Assembly: GCF_000499385.1 (NCBI RefSeq)
Contig: NW_013653123.1
Location: 1 to 45,695 of the forward strand
Length of the DNA: 45,695 nucleotides
Reading direction: 5' to 3'
From: Eimeria necatrix
Taxonomy: Eukaryota > Apicomplexa > Conoidasida > Eucoccidiorida > Eimeriidae
Shown here: positions 29,851 to 43,700 of the stretch, one piece after another
How positions within the stretch are numbered: the stretch's first letter is position 1
How the letters are laid out: each line of letters begins with the position of its first letter
Made by a program: the position numbers and the translations under genes
Notes under the pieces: model-generated
What the model saw: the letters and a program-made list of their open reading frames with translations, nothing else
Told to the model about the DNA's origin: nothing
Database searches by the model: none

Positions 29851-32800
29851 ATGTCTTCCCCGCCGTCGATGCGGCGCGTGCCTCCAGAGGACACAGGGAA
29901 ATGTGGGTATTGTCCTACTCCACTACCTTCAGCAGATATCTGCACGTATAGCCCTTCAGAACAGCTCGGTACGACGGCTACTGTTTGCGATTTCAATGGA
30001 GTACCAGAGCCGTTGCAGATGCAGGAACAACGATCTCATGAGTTAATTCATTCCGCAAGACCTTCGCCCTCAGCTGAGAACTTTTCCTCGCCAGAGTCTA
30101 CGAAGAAAACACAGCCGGCTGAGCCTGGCTTAAATTGCAATGACACGTCATCAGACAGAAGCAAAAGTAGATGTGGAAGTGAATCGGAAACATCTCTAGC
30201 CTCTTCTACGTCTTCTGACGGAAGCGTTTCTGCTCCGCTGGTTCCGTCGAAGCAAAATGGTCCTCTGGCCGAGTCGACCGTCCAGTCTAATGAATTGAAA
30301 GATGATCCTAATCCTCTTTTGACCCATAATATGGGGCCACTGTTGGTTTCGACAGCAACGGAGGCACTGATAGAAGGGTGTGATACCAAAGATACAGCTG
30401 CGGAAATAGCTGCGTTAAGGGAGCTGGTCGCGAGCTTGAGAGAGGAGAACAAACGGCTCAAGGAAGAAGCGAAGTCTGCGAAACTTGCAGCTGCGACTGC
30501 AGCACTCAACGAGGGCCCTCCTGCTGTGGCAGATCCTAGCAGCTCAGCAGTTACAGCGCGGCTTCCGAGCTCAGAGTCAACGTCACAGCCCAAGAGATTA
30601 ACTCCTGCTGATACAGAGAACAAGGGAGTCCACAATGCATCAGAAGTTGTGAATAAAGCTAGAAAAGGAAGGGCTCCCGGGGCCCCCCCCAATGGCCGAG
30701 GCCCTGGTAGGAAGCCCCCGGGAACAATGATGAACAAATGTTTGTCCTCTTCTTCCAACACCAACTTACGTCTGTGGGGCTGGTGCCTTCGAGATGAGTC
30801 AGTAAGCTCTTTGCGCGGCTGCTGCGTTGACCATCTGGTGGATGGCGGTAGTTGCTGCACTGAAGAGAGCACTGATACCATTATTGGCAGCAGCAGCAGC
30901 TGCCAAAAGAGCATTGAGGGATCGACAGCTACAACGCCGGCGACGCTTTTGCCTGCTGAGCCGCTGGAAGCCTCGTGGCTGCTGGGTTTAGAAGAAGCTG
31001 TGCAGTCAACTCTGGCAGTTCCACAACAGGATCAGCAACAAGCCCTGGCTCCTTCATTGAACAGGGACTCTTCCAGGAATTCCCTCAAAAGTGTAGTGGA
31101 GGAAATCGGTTTTTCAGGTTGGTGTCCTTTTCCCCTTTTGCATAGTTAAAGTGACGGTTTACCCATGGAGCGATCCATTTTGGAAGTAGGCGAGGCAGCG
31201 GGGCCGTGGTTAGAATTTCGGAAGTAGCAGGGATTTTTGTTGACCGCTGACGTGATTTTTGTTTTTTTGGGCGGTGTGCAGTTCTTGAAGTGAAGCCGCA
31301 TGATGCTTCAGGATACACTGTTACGGATGACCCTCGCCTGGTTGAGTGGTTTCGGCGCACCAAAGCTTCGCCTTCATCGGCGCCTCCCGTGCAGCCCAAA
31401 GGGTTCGGTTTGACTGTCGGCTCACAAGCTGCTACCCTCGCGAAAGATGTTAATCTGTTTAGTCTGGGTAACAAAGGGAAGAAAAAGGCAGCTACGCTGC
31501 CTCCGTCTGTCAGAAAGAGCATCAGTGAGGAAACGCGTGACGCTCATTTTTGTTTCGATCGAGACCGAAGAGCAGTTCAAGGCAAAATATTTGACGCTCA
31601 CTTTTGTTCCAAGCGATACTACAGAATGATGCAAGGCTCAGGTTCCCCTTTTTCATTCCATCCACAGATCACTTTGTTGCATCGTGCTGGTTTTTGTGAA
31701 CAGGCATCTCCCTATCAGCTCTGAGGAGGGGATGCGTTGATCGTATCAACTTCATTAAGCGGCTGCAATCGGACATCTTGCAGTGCACACTGAATTCAAG
31801 CGCTATAGAACTTCTCCTGTGTGTGTTCTGGTCATTCTGAGCGTACTGTTATATCTTATGTGCTCGCGCCGCACTGATTCGCTACTGTTTGCGTTCTTAT
31901 GCTGGGATTTTGTTCTAGCTTTTAACTTAGGGTCTTTTTTTTCGGCAGATAAAAAGGTTTGAGCTTTTCTACTTGCTTGCAGGGAGGTGGTGCCCGACAT
32001 GACTGCGGCGACAGACAGGCGTCAGCTCTGGTTTGATGCACGCGATGCGCTTGCCAAAAGCAGGGATTGTGCTTCGGGCCCTCCCGATGACGAAGAATCG
32101 TTTGCTGCTTTTGTATGCGGTGTCCTTGCCGCTACTGCTTCTGCCGCTACTTATCTTTCGTCCGCATTTGCCCTAATTCAAGTGTGCCCGTTGGCTTATC
32201 TTTGTTCATGAGGAAAATGGGCGGCTACGTGTGTCTGCCACGTCTTCTGGCTCTTTATTTGCCGTATAGGTCTTCGAGTTCGGTGCGCTTCACCAACGGC
32301 TAGAGCTCCTACACTTTTTAAACAACAAAACCATGGAGGCGTACCTCTCTTCATTGATGGTGGTACGATATGCAGCAACGTTTAAAAGGCTTTTTGGGCT
32401 CATGCTGAAGGCACCAAGTTGACCCAAAAGTGATGTGTTTTGTGTTGATTGCCCCCAGCAAGTTCAGGTGAAGATCGACTGCTTAGCGATGCTGAGGAGA
32501 CGGGCGCTGAAAATTGCTCAATGTGTCAGGGTAGGCTGGATGAACTTACTCTTTCCACAAGCTGATCACACGTCACTTGGTTTACCATATTAATTTCATG
32601 CCCTTTACTAGCAGGGATACCGTCAGAAGTTGGCATGACGAGGTTACCTACAACTGTGCGTTTGTCCGGGTTGTTGACCTCTTTATAGGTGGTTGCTCAG
32701 GCAGCCGCTTTTGTCAGCGGTGTCTGTCAGACTATGTCCAGTCACGGGCCTATAACGGGAGGAGCGGGTCAGAGTGAAGCAGAGAACGTGAAGCCCACAC

Positions 32801-35190
32801 TGGCGAACAAGACAGAACCCAAAGTAGACAATGCAGGCAGGACACAAAAGACTGCGAGTAGCTTTCCAATGTTTAGGTGGCCTTTGCTATTTGATATGGT
32901 AAGGCTGGCAATGTGCTTGGCATGTACTACAGTGCGTGTATATGAAGAGTTGCAAAATGTGGCGCGCACACGTAACCATCCGTTTTGCACCACAAGATAT
33001 ACACAAGATGAAGAGGCCTTTTTGAATCTTTAGGTCAAGAAGCAGTACGGATTTGGTGCTGATGGTTCTGTAGACCGCAGTCGCTCCTTGTTAAAAATCC
33101 TTGTGTGTCACACTGGTGAGCAAGACCAATTTAGGGTTGGTACATTACCCCCACTTGAGAGCAAGTTGAATCCTCATTCGATGGGGCATACCTTTAGGCA
33201 GTACCTCAGGGTGTTGCGGCGTTTTACAAATCACAGAAAGAGCCATAGTTTCGTTGAAATTGAACAACGTATTTGAACACGGCAGTTAATGGGCAAAGTG
33301 CGAGTTGGCGACGTGCCTACAGGCAAGCCCCTTGATAGCACGGAACTCACGCTGCTTAAAAGAGCAGCACAGAAGCCGATAGGAGCTTTATTGGAGCAGC
33401 AGGCGTCGCTTGTGCAGGTGCTACTTCTGTTATACCGTGCGTCAGTCTATGCTTCGTCTAACCGGTCAGTGGCCGAGAGAGAAATGGAGCAGGACCCGAA
33501 GGATCCTATTCGAGCTCTGGCTGCCCAGCTGTTGCAGTGCTGCCATTCTAGTGTTAAAGGCCCATCCAAAGAAAGGGCTTCAGAAGCAGTCATGCACGAC
33601 ACTGGAGATATGCTGCTCTCTGTAATTCCGAGATTTGTGTTGGATTACAAGTCGCGATTGAAGACCCTAGCGAAACTTACGGCTCAGCTCATGCGGGAGT
33701 ACGCTACTTTTGTTTGCTGGATGGGAGACAAGGAATCTTTTTTGCCTGTACAGTTACTCGTCCGTAGAGCAGGCAGCAATAAAGAGGCGCAGTGGGGCCT
33801 CCACGGGGCTTCATTGCCCACTGTGCTTTCGACGGTTTCCTTACAAACACCTCAACGGGTTGAACAAGTTCCTAAACTTGACGCTTTTGAACGCCTCAGC
33901 ACGTTTTTAGAGGAGCTGGAGCGCCACGCTGAGCCTCCAGCTACCATCCGGTCTACGCGCAAACAATTGGTGAGCATCGCAAAGCAGCGCAGGCAATTGG
34001 TGAGCATCTGAGGCTAACGACGACATTCAGGCGGAGGAGATGAACGAAACGCCTTTCACGTCTTAGTTTTCGGTGTGTAGACATCGGGAAGATGTCGGCG
34101 TGTTGACTGCGTGAGGTTTTTGTTCAGTTCGACAGGCGTTACGCCACAAGCAGCCGCTCAAGCAGTCCGAGCTCTTCATCGAGCGCGTCATCGAGCTCCT
34201 CACTGCCAGTGCTTTCACCCGGGTCTTCGCCAGAACGCCAAAAGCGTCAGAAAATACAACACACACTGACGACATCTTGCAAGGCGAGTCAACAGAACTC
34301 AAGGGCCAACTCCATTCCACTGCCAGGCATGAGCACTGAAGTAAATACGACGAACGCCCGCCCCCTACTTCCGCACGATTCTTCTCTCATGCGGCCATCT
34401 GATGATCGTGCAGTTGGTCATGAAACACTTCCTGTACCTCAAAATCCTTGCAGCAATAGCAGTGTCGAGCCTCCCGCAGTAAATCCAAGCCCGCAGCTCG
34501 CTTCCAGGGCTTTTCGCATTTTTTCAAGCTCGTTTGCAAGGAAGAAAATGATTGACACCCAACAATCCCGCTCTTGTCAACCGGTCCCTGGGGCCCCCGC
34601 AAATTCATTGCGATGCAGTGTTGGGGTGGAAAGTACGACACTTTGCGATCCCACAGAGAACTTGAAAGGCTCTCCTGGAGAGTCTGCGCGTAAGCAGCGT
34701 CTGGAAGCGACTCCACGTAGCTGTCTCCTCGGCCGTGTTAGTGGTGCATTGGCTACTCGTTCAGTAGAGCGCGGCCCATTGGCTCCAGAGGACCACGCCT
34801 TCGAAGCAGACAAACACCGACTGGTCACCGAATGCGGACGGAAATTGGCTTCCCTTACTGATGACCCTTCCGACGTTTGTAGGAGCAGCCTTGCTTCTGT
34901 CTTCTGTTCTCGCAGCCAACTTAGTAAGACCAGAAGCGTGCAGTGTTTCTTTGTATGGACATGCGCTACATCTTGGTTGCATTGACTTTTTTTGCTGGAT
35001 CTTCCCGCTCGCAGTTCACACTCGGCTGATTCCATTAGACCATATGCTGCAGCCGTAAATTTGGCTACGTTCTGGTGCATTTCTCGCAGCTTCTGGAGTT
35101 CATGTGTCGCTTGAGGAGGTCCCCATACTCGGAAGCGGTGCTTCTTCGCCTTTGCTGCAGCATAAGCAACGCAGTCTACGGGAACAGTAA
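29851..35190 (+). CDS. Large coiled-coil protein with divergent FH2 (formin)-like region
   Basis: Nine or ten exons keep one frame: 29851-31117, 31282-31524, 31719-31818, 31983-32112, 32459-32530, 32689-32898, 33034-33115, 33299-33969, 34128-34923, 35090-35190 (TAA), 1223 residues. If the donor after 34923 is ignored, the frame ends at 34985 instead. Residues 1-180 are Ser/Thr/Pro-rich with no domain. Residues about 183-216 form a coiled coil (AALRELVASLREENKRLKEE). From residue 423 the order of segments recalls an FH2 actin-nucleating domain: VNLFSLGNKGKKKAATL, RINFIKRLQSDILQCTLNSS, AIELLLEVVPDM, VKIDCLAMLRRRALKI, SVDRSRSLLKIL, and finally LMREYATFVCWMGDKE with FLEELERH. The usual FH2 start (LHW) and a poly-Pro FH1 are not seen. 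The tail is Ser-rich. Exons are firm; the formin assignment is inference. Confidence 0.6.
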
Positions 35191-36195
35191 CGGCTTCCGG
35201 AGGAGCAGCATTGCCTCCTACGACATGGCGCTCAGATCGTTGGTACTAGAATAGGCAGCTTTAGAATTTTAGAGGACCGATGAATGCCAGCGCGAGCATG
35301 CGGTACTATGTTTGGTGTGTATCGAAACTTATGCGCTGTTCCAGTAAAGTGCACCTGGTTCAGCGGACTGTTTTTTTTTCGCACAAGCTTCTTTCCAGTT
35401 GGCAGGCTTCCCTGAAGTGTACATTTCGTCTTTGCAGCTAGATCCACGGATCATTTTGCTTGTAGGAGCACAGTATGTAAAGAACAGGTACCTCGCGTGG
35501 ATACAATGCATGCACGGTAGCAAGCCGCCACTGCCGTATGATTCGACCACAGTGGCTGCGACATACGCCATTGTGGCTGAGCACTTTGCGGAAAATAGGC
35601 TCGACAGACCAAGTATTCCCCATAATATGCGACAAAAGCATCCGCCCCAACTGCCTGAGCGGATGATTGCCTAGCAGACACGCTAGATGCAGGAACATCA
35701 GGGCTTTGATTCCCGGCACTTCAGAATCTGCAGATTCGAGTACCTTCGCTCCCCAGTTGGTGGTAATAATGTTCTAAAGTCTTCAAAAACAGAGATTACG
35801 CCGGCCCCCATTGCTGCAACCGTTATCAAGGCAGTCTGTGGCAGTAGCACCAGGCCTTCAAAGTAACCATTAAGACTTAGGGCAACTTTCCGAGCCGTGC
35901 TACGCGCTTGAGCGCAGGCTTCGGCGCAGAAAGCCACGGAAAATAGGTCTAGATGTTACTGGAATGCAGCACTCGTGGCACGCGTTCAACCACCTTAGGC
36001 ATGCAGCGCCATCCGGCATGCGGGCGCTGTCGGCAGTTTCAACTTAGGGACTGGCACCGCTACGCTATTCTCAGTAAAGCACAACATTAGTCAAACACAA
36101 CATTCAGTCTGTAGCCAAGTACAACACCGAAGAGCTGACAATACTACTTTGGCAGAAGCCCGCAGAAACAAGGTAGGATACTTTCTGGAGGTGAG
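35191..36195. other. Convergent intergenic region before LIS1, with an exon-like segment
   Basis: 3' UTR space of both neighbours. After a good acceptor (TTTGCAG, ends 35437) an open plus-strand segment runs to a TAG at 35674, starting LDPRIILLVGAQYVKNRY. It has no recognisable family and no clear upstream partner, so it may be an alternative 3' exon or chance. A second open segment, 35090-35253, overlaps the last formin-like exon in another frame. Confidence 0.3.
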
Positions 36196-39161
36196 CTAGG
36201 AGTGGGACGTTGATTCGTCCCCTGCAGGAGGATCCTTTGCGTCATCTACCCGGCAGGGCCAAAGCTTGACAGTTGCATCAAGAGAAGCTGCAGAGAAGCC
36301 AAGCAACATGAAACACAAAAGCTTGTTCACAGGGAAGTTCTACCAAGCTGTGCAGTTGCCTTTGACTTGTATGCAAGCTGCCTTCTACATGTCAGTCTGT
36401 TGCCAGGGTTACACGTAGCACAGCTTCATCCACACTATTTGGAGCCTATTCAACGACGCCATTGGTACAAAAAATTGGATGAAGATGAAAGTGGATACAC
36501 ATCTTACCACTGGCCAAGATGTCAGTTTTCAAGTCGTAATCGAGGCAAGTCACAAATTGCGAGTGCGCGCCTTCAATCGTCCGCTCGCAATCGCCTGCGT
36601 AGTCCGGCAACATGACCCGATGATGTGCGCAGCGAGGACTAAATTATGTCAACAGTCATTAGATATCGTTTACTTTCTTCGGTGAAACATGGCTGGCTAG
36701 GTGAAAATTTAGGCGCGCTGAACGGCAAGCCTGGCATTTCACCTGTTAGAACGTTCCATGTCCTTATGCTTCTGTCGTCACTGCAAGAAATAATGTGCTC
36801 CCCAGTAGGATGTACGACAACCTGCCGGACCCAGTTATCGTGACCTACCTTCGGAGTAACGGAAAATACCGCAGCAAGCAAAATGAAACAGGGAAAATGA
36901 AAAGGCTGACTGCATACCACAGGTATACCTATGAAACGTGCTGCAAGGTTTTCTCACTGTAACTTACGAGCGTCTGAATGCAAGTGCCTCCGATGACATC
37001 CCACATTTTAATGGTTTTATCGCGGCTAGCGGAAATAAGTACCAAGCCCGCTATCCGCAGAGCGTGAGTTGTCTTTCCCTCTCCTTCTGCCTCCAAAAGT
37101 GCCTTTGTGTCCTGAAAAAGAAGGGGCGTACGACAGAGTCAGTTCTTGCTATACAGCTTTGCTGTGCAGTACAATTCGTGTAAATCATGCTGTATGAGGC
37201 GCGTCTCCTCGCCAAGACCTGCTTATACTAACACTGTGCTACAGATCCTGACCAGCATGGAGGACGGTAAGGGTGGTGGCGCCATCCTGTGAGCATGCAT
37301 GTGGCGTAGCATTGCCTCTGTCGCGAAGGTAACCGATTCAATGACGTGCTGGTGGCCGACAAGTTCTCGGACGGCTGATGTGAAGTCTGGCCTCCAAATA
37401 ACCACCCTGGAAGGTATAAGAAGCATCAACGGGTCAAGGGGTGCAGGAAAGGCACATTAAAGCGGCAAAGTATTGCACTTGGAGCAACACTGACAGAAGT
37501 GCTACAATGTTTAGAGTTAATGTATATCGCTTGGCACCCAAACCCCTACTAGTCAGCAGGATAATCTGAAGTCTATTCACTGATGGGTAACTGACGAAAG
37601 GGAAACGTGTCACAAACCCCATTGAATTACCTTTGATCGTTTCCACCAGATGCGAAAAAAGGGGCAGGACGCAGCTTTGCCTCAGGCACGCAAAGGCAGC
37701 GGACCCACGAGCCACCACTCCCTGCAGTTCCACCGACCCCCCAGGCCCCTGCTGTATCTACGGGGGTAAATGTCCGAAGACAGAGGCCCGTTTCTGCATC
37801 CCACAGCTTCAGTGAGCCATCTCGTGAGCAAGAAATGATGCAGGTGCTGCTACCAGAGTCATTTCCGTGCGGGTCCCCGTCTGCAACACCTCCGTTGCTC
37901 AGTCCACGCAGGCGCATAGGAGCGACATCATTTCTTCCTTTGTTATCCCTCAAAGTAAGAAATGCAATGGCCTGCATAGTAAGGATCCAATGCAAGCACT
38001 CGCTTGAACCTGCCAGAGTTCAATGCTGAAAGAGTGACGACGCAAATGACGTAAATAGTCAACATACCGAAACAGAATCATCATGGCCTCTCAATGTTTC
38101 CTTCAGTGTATACGAAGTCTGGACGTCGAATAGTCGAAGCGTCATGTCACTGGAGCACGTAGCTAACCTGAAAAACACGAACCTTGCATACGTCGAGCGA
38201 AACTGAGCCCCCTAATGCGGATTCACAGAGTTACAATAGTTCCAAAGGAACGCCTTGCAAAATACGCATCTTGCTCAAAGCTGCCGTTAAACTGGTACGG
38301 AAGCTTATTTAGATTCGCACGAAGACAGTGTGGACAAGAGGACACCTCACCAGCGGCCTGAAGGATCAAATGCTAAACCCGTAACTGATGCATGGTGTGC
38401 CCTAAAAATCCGCGTGATCGCACCAGGGCCGCTTCCTTCCACTGATGTGACCTGCGCGGCAACCAGAAATGACAGTCTGGGGAAGTAGGAAATGCTTGAG
38501 CGCCTCATCAAAAAGCTAATGTGCCTGCAGTGCCTCAAGAACTGCGTGAAAGCAGATTCTCACACGAACGTTGCCATCGTCTGCTCCGATCAAGAGCTGG
38601 GGTAAAAGAGGGTGGAAAACACAGCATGTCACGGGCTGCCTCTGAGCAGATATCACGTAGGATGGTTTGAAGCTTGGAAGCCCTGCTGCTTTCTTGTTCC
38701 CTGAATTGCACGCTGTGGATGTGAACAGTTTTAGTTGTTGTCCCTGCTGCTGGAGCTGATTTTGAAGCACAGTCACACGAGCTTGAAGGCGGGCCGTAGC
38801 ACCCCATCGCTTTGGTAATGTTTCACTGTCAAACTTCTCACTCCCGTGAGTTAAGGCTGTCGCAGCAGAAAACTGCTCACAAGCAGACACTGCAACAATC
38901 AACCCGAGCACATAACTGAGGAGTCGACAGGCGCAGCAGGCTAGATTCTGGCCATAGACCACACAAGACGCCAGGAAACCATGCACAAACGATGCACACA
39001 GCCCTAGCATACTCTGCGGATTAGAAAATGTGAAGAGTAGAAGTACTTACGTCTACATGTGCTTCCCTTTCAAACACTCTGTAAGCCTCTGGAAATTTCG
39101 ACTCGAGATAGAGAGCAATGGCCAGATGGAGCTGCTGCTCCTGTCGCGCTCTCAGAGCCAT
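36196..39161 (-). CDS. LIS1: LIS1 (PAFAH1B1-like) dynein regulator, LisH plus seven WD40 repeats
   Basis: LIS1 binds and regulates cytoplasmic dynein; in apicomplexans it is linked to the microtubule and apical cytoskeleton. Ten exons close to 502 residues: 39051-39161, 38564-38836, 38351-38451, 38068-38167, 37631-37971, 37253-37406, 36968-37111, 36743-36848, 36508-36594, 36196-36287 (TAG). Exon 1 is the LisH motif ([20 protein letters not shown]). A coiled coil follows ([20 protein letters not shown]). Seven WD repeats are visible, among them [44 protein letters not shown] and a near-canonical [20 protein letters not shown], ending in DATVKLW. Compared with the usual ~410 residues it is longer, mainly from a Gly/Asp/Ser-rich insert in repeat 3-4 ([13 protein letters not shown]). 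It has an extra tail of about 20 residues after the last repeat. Confidence 0.95.
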
Positions 39162-40728
39162 CTTCTAATCGTCCTACCCGCCGGCTTGAAGCCGACGTAC
39201 TACAAGTTCAACAGACAGCCTTTCGTTCAGTGCTTGTGCAAGCGGGGTGTGCGCCTGCATGCCCTCGTCCCCGTCACGTCGCCTCAGTCTACAAAAGAGC
39301 CTCCTGGTGTATAACATGGATTTCCTCTTGCTTTTAGGCATGAACAGAGGCTAAAATGTTCTCGCGTCTTCACTATGTGAGCTCGAAGGATACACAGGTG
39401 AGCACATCAGCGCCTGCCCATTGCTGCAGAAGACCGTTGTCCGTGTTCAGTCAAGCCCCTGATAGCAATAGCTACATATTTATGTTACAAAAGAGGAATG
39501 ACTTAGTTAATGTACATGGCGTATTGTTTTCTATGTTGTTCCCAAACCGCATGAGCAGGCGCACGCTGGATCACCAGACAGTGTTCTGCAAGCGCCAAGT
39601 ATATTGCAGCTGCTGTTCAACCAACATATCGAGTTCGAACAAATTCAAATTAAGCTAAATTGTTTGGTCGAATAAGGAATTAAGATGAAATGAGTTTGCT
39701 GCGCTCGGTGAAGCATACACGTCCAACAAGGACGTGTATGACGGTGCGCTGGGCGTACCAAACCACTACCTTTCGTGTGTCTTACTAATCTGCATTGCGC
39801 AGTGTGTTGCTTTGGTTGTTAAATGGAGCTGCTCAGTTTCACTGTGGGGGAGTAGCAGTGTTTGATGTGGCGTACAAAGCCCGCAGGCTAAATGACTTCC
39901 TTTGCTCATCAACTTGAGCACTGCTGCGCGAAAACAATCACTCAGCGCTTTATTCCAGAAAAAATTCTCTGTACGTCTAAAGGGCATGTCTTAAATGTGT
40001 TCATTTTATGATAATGGCCTTCAATGCCGCTTACGCCCAATTTTAATTCCATATGCGGAAGAGTACGTTAGTAGCCCTAGGAAAGGACAGTCGTATGACA
40101 GTCATATGAAGTGCAGAGCAGGGCAATAAGAATAAAGTAAGTGTCTAAACCGTTTCTTTTCAAGAGTACAGTACTGCATCCTAATGTGGAAGTGACCTGC
40201 ACTAACTGCTTCTTGGTTTGGCGTGTGCTGCACATGCGAAGCTGCCATTGAGGAAGGCAGAAAGCACGAACAGTAACCAAGGAAGCAGCTCCGTTCTGTG
40301 AAGTCCACATACTGTAAAATCTGTTGAGCAGCTATACTAGAGCTCTCCCAGAAGGATAGCCTACAGAAGCAATGACCACGCGCAGCTTCGCTCCACCGGG
40401 TTCGATTAGGCAACTTGTAGGACTGCACACTGCGGTAAAAATGATGCCATGAAATATCTTGCAATCAGTCATATGCATAAATATATCACTGCCCAATGAT
40501 TTTAGTTGTGAGAATAGCAACGGAGAGGAAATATAGGTGCAGTGTGCGCCGAACCGGTGACTGTCTAGAAGCCGTAAGCCCGCCACGGGCTCTTTCAAAA
40601 GAAAAAAACGGCTTTTTTGCCCTTTGAGGGCATAAATCACCTGGTGTGCGTGCGAACAATGCATTCTAGGATTATTGAATGGAGGTGGCTTCCTGGAGCA
40701 GGCCCTATTGCGATTCCAATGATCAAAT
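39162..40728. other. Intergenic region between LIS1 and lipase genes
   Basis: Upstream of LIS1 and downstream of the lipase gene, both on the minus strand; it should hold the LIS1 promoter and the lipase 3' UTR. Several short open frames on both strands, none with family motifs or convincing splice context. Confidence 0.4.
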
Positions 40729-43700
40729 CTAGATGACCCTGGGCTCTCTGCTAGCTTCAAGTGCTAGTTGAGTCATCACCCACCTCATCTTCCCTTGAGC
40801 TGCTATTAATGCAGAGCACAACGAGTGAGCTGAGTAACTGATGGGCGGATCGTTTATTAGAGGGGCAGCAAGTCCCGAACCAAAGTCGGCCTCGGGTACC
40901 AAGTCTGCCATGATTGTGAGGACTGCGGTATACGACAGAAAGTGAGTGAGCACTGGATTCAGGAAGACCGAGTCTACGTTCTTCATGCTAGCGAACGCGC
41001 CAAATGTGCGTTTAAGGAAACTCCCAGCATGCAGGTCCGTGCGTGTCCATAGCCGGCCATCAAAGTCAGGCTCTAGGGGATTCGTCGACGCAACAACAAC
41101 TTGTTTTAGGTCGTCCAACATGATCTGGTAGGAGGGTCAAAAAATATAGATGTGCAGAAGCAACTTAAATCCCAGCTAGACCGGCACAGTTTCAATCTAA
41201 CTCCACAATCAAGGGAAGGGCCTAAAAGGCATGCAACTGCTTTCGAGAGCTACAATTAGGGCTTTCAGCAACCTCACAAGCAACGTAAGCACCTTTATGT
41301 TTGTGTGCTCAGGTTTGCTAGCGTAGCTTCTCAATGTAGGAATAACGAATTCCTGCTAGAAAAAACACGTAGCTAGATGCAGAACTCTCCAGCTTACTCT
41401 GTGATGAAACGGTTTTTTCCATTGAAGTCCGTGGCCGAGTTCTGGTTCGCCATTTAATGTGGTAACGGGATCCATGCTCGTTGCGATGTCGTGTATGATA
41501 ACTCCCGTAGACATAAATTCGTTATAGGCAACTTCATTTCCCCACTGCTCGCGACACAAAAGCCAAACAGGACAACCACGGCCCAGAAAAAACGGAGTTT
41601 TTGCTCGTTTATTTAGGTGCCGCGCTGCTCTGTTTTGCAAGGCTAACTAACAAGCCTAATTTCATTCTTCTTGTTCTTACTGCAGGTGCACCGAATGTGA
41701 CACATCTGATCTGTAGAAGGCCCTGACGAATTAGGCTGCGAGACTTCACGGCGTAGTACCAAGCACCAATTTGCGACACCGCTCCCCCAAGAGAATGGCC
41801 AGTAAAAAGCACCACCTGCCGCTTCCCCGTCGCATGAATTTTTTCTGCCACTTCAAGAACATCATCATCAAGCATTTCCTTTAAAATGCGTCGAAACGCA
41901 AACAAAAAACCAGAATGAATTTTTCCTTCCCCAGAAGGCGACAACTCTGGATCCGAAGTAGTATCCCACATGGTATTCAGAAGCCAAAGCTGCACCATCG
42001 AGTTCGCAGAAGCATTGCTTGCCACAAGGGTTCACTGCAAACGCTAGGGTTTATATTTCTAAAAGCATCAAGTAAAAGCAGTGTCTACTGCGGATCCTAG
42101 GAGCAGAGTTAGTTCTTTCCGCTGTTACTAGGGTATTTTATCAAACACTTTGAACAGTTTATCAAACATTTTGAACAGTCGCTCACGTAGTAAGGCCGGA
42201 AGTGGACCAACACACCTTAGGGAAAGTGGTGCCTCTAGCAGCCCATATTCTGTCCACATAGTCGTTCTGTGTCTCATCCGTTTCCCATGTAACCCATGTT
42301 GATTCCCTTTCCAGTCGAAAAAGCCATGGCGCTTCTACAGGCCTGATATATGTTGCATCAACCCCGCACTTATCTGGGTAGATTTGGGGGGGGCAAGGTA
42401 CATCGACTTCGCTCACTGGGCAGTTCCAGCCTAGTAACCCGATGGATTTCCACAGGTCCATCCGACCCCACTGTGCTGTCAGCCGCCCTCTTGGCGCTTT
42501 AACCTTGTCAAAGAAGCCCGTGTCAACCAGGTGCTGTGGACATGATGCATATTTATTGTTCTCCTCCTGAATGCTTGGATCTACACGGAACCTTGCTGAG
42601 AGGTCGTCGTACCTCAGGGGTCCTGCAGGCACAGTGATTAATGGACAGTGATTAATGCACATCTTAACAAGATTTTAGCCAATGACAGCAGGCACGTGCT
42701 TGTCTGTGGAGCTATTTTGCAGGTTATGCCTTTCGCAATCATGCAAAGATCTGATACACGCTCTTTGGAGGTTTTGACTCCGTGTGAGTCACCTGCTTCC
42801 GCAACCTTCAGGGCAGCCACACGAGTGACTTTCCACGGTTTGAAGAAGAAAGTACTTGCGTTGAGATGTTGGCTCCATTGCCACATTGACCCAGCGTCAT
42901 GTACTACCAGATGGAGAACCCAAAGATTGTGCCAAGAATTGTACACTCGCTTCTTCCAGTCTCCTGAAAAATTGGAACTATCGCGTTCACCGATGGCACG
43001 ACGAGTCCTTCGATTTCCATCGTACACCCGAGGCTGCCAGTCTGCTGGGATGCTTCGAGGAAATGACACATCAGCTCCCACTGCTCGCAAGTAATCGTAT
43101 ATAGGATACGTCTTGTACTGTGGGCTGTCGGGGCTGGGGAAACGCACCGTGTCCTGCCAAGATTTTTCGGGATATTCTTCATACGTAGTGCACGTAGTAG
43201 CTGCAGTGTCATCAGAAGGACATTGTAAAACAGTACTGCTCGCTCACGCTTGTCTGGATGTTGAAGTTGGCTATTCAGCATTCTTCACCTACAGAAAACG
43301 CAGCCACTGCTCAGCTGATTTAGGGATCATGCCTAAGATTGGTTGTAGGATATGTGTAAAGTGGGGAACAAACCGAATTGAATAAGATCCTTCAAGGGCT
43401 GAAGAAGACGTAGATCCTTCATGACAATGCTATTTAGAGCCTCTCCAACATTAGACTCCAGCATGCTCACGTTCATTTCTGAGAAAGTTTCGACGACGTG
43501 CCAAGCCAAATGCAAGGTATTTGAGGAAGTAAGCTTACGGATCCATTCTTTTTTTTGTCTCCTCAAAGTGAGGTTTGATGCAAGAACAAGTGCGGCTTTT
43601 AGCCTGGGGTGGAGCTTTCGGAGACTTGCTTTGTCGAGGGTCCTAATGCTTAGTGATGCTTCATCCAGGTGGGCGACAACGCAAGCAGGATCGGAAAAAT

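Noticed and set aside
30048..30914. Minus-strand 288-residue open frame
   Set aside because: Mirror of the first exon of the formin-like gene, whose plus-strand frame joins correctly to downstream exons.
43293..43540. Apparent frameshift in the lipase gene after the segment LKDLIQFG
   Set aside because: A GTAAGC donor after 43539 and the acceptor ending TTCTTCAG at 43399 remove the clash and put all downstream exons in phase; no frameshift is needed.
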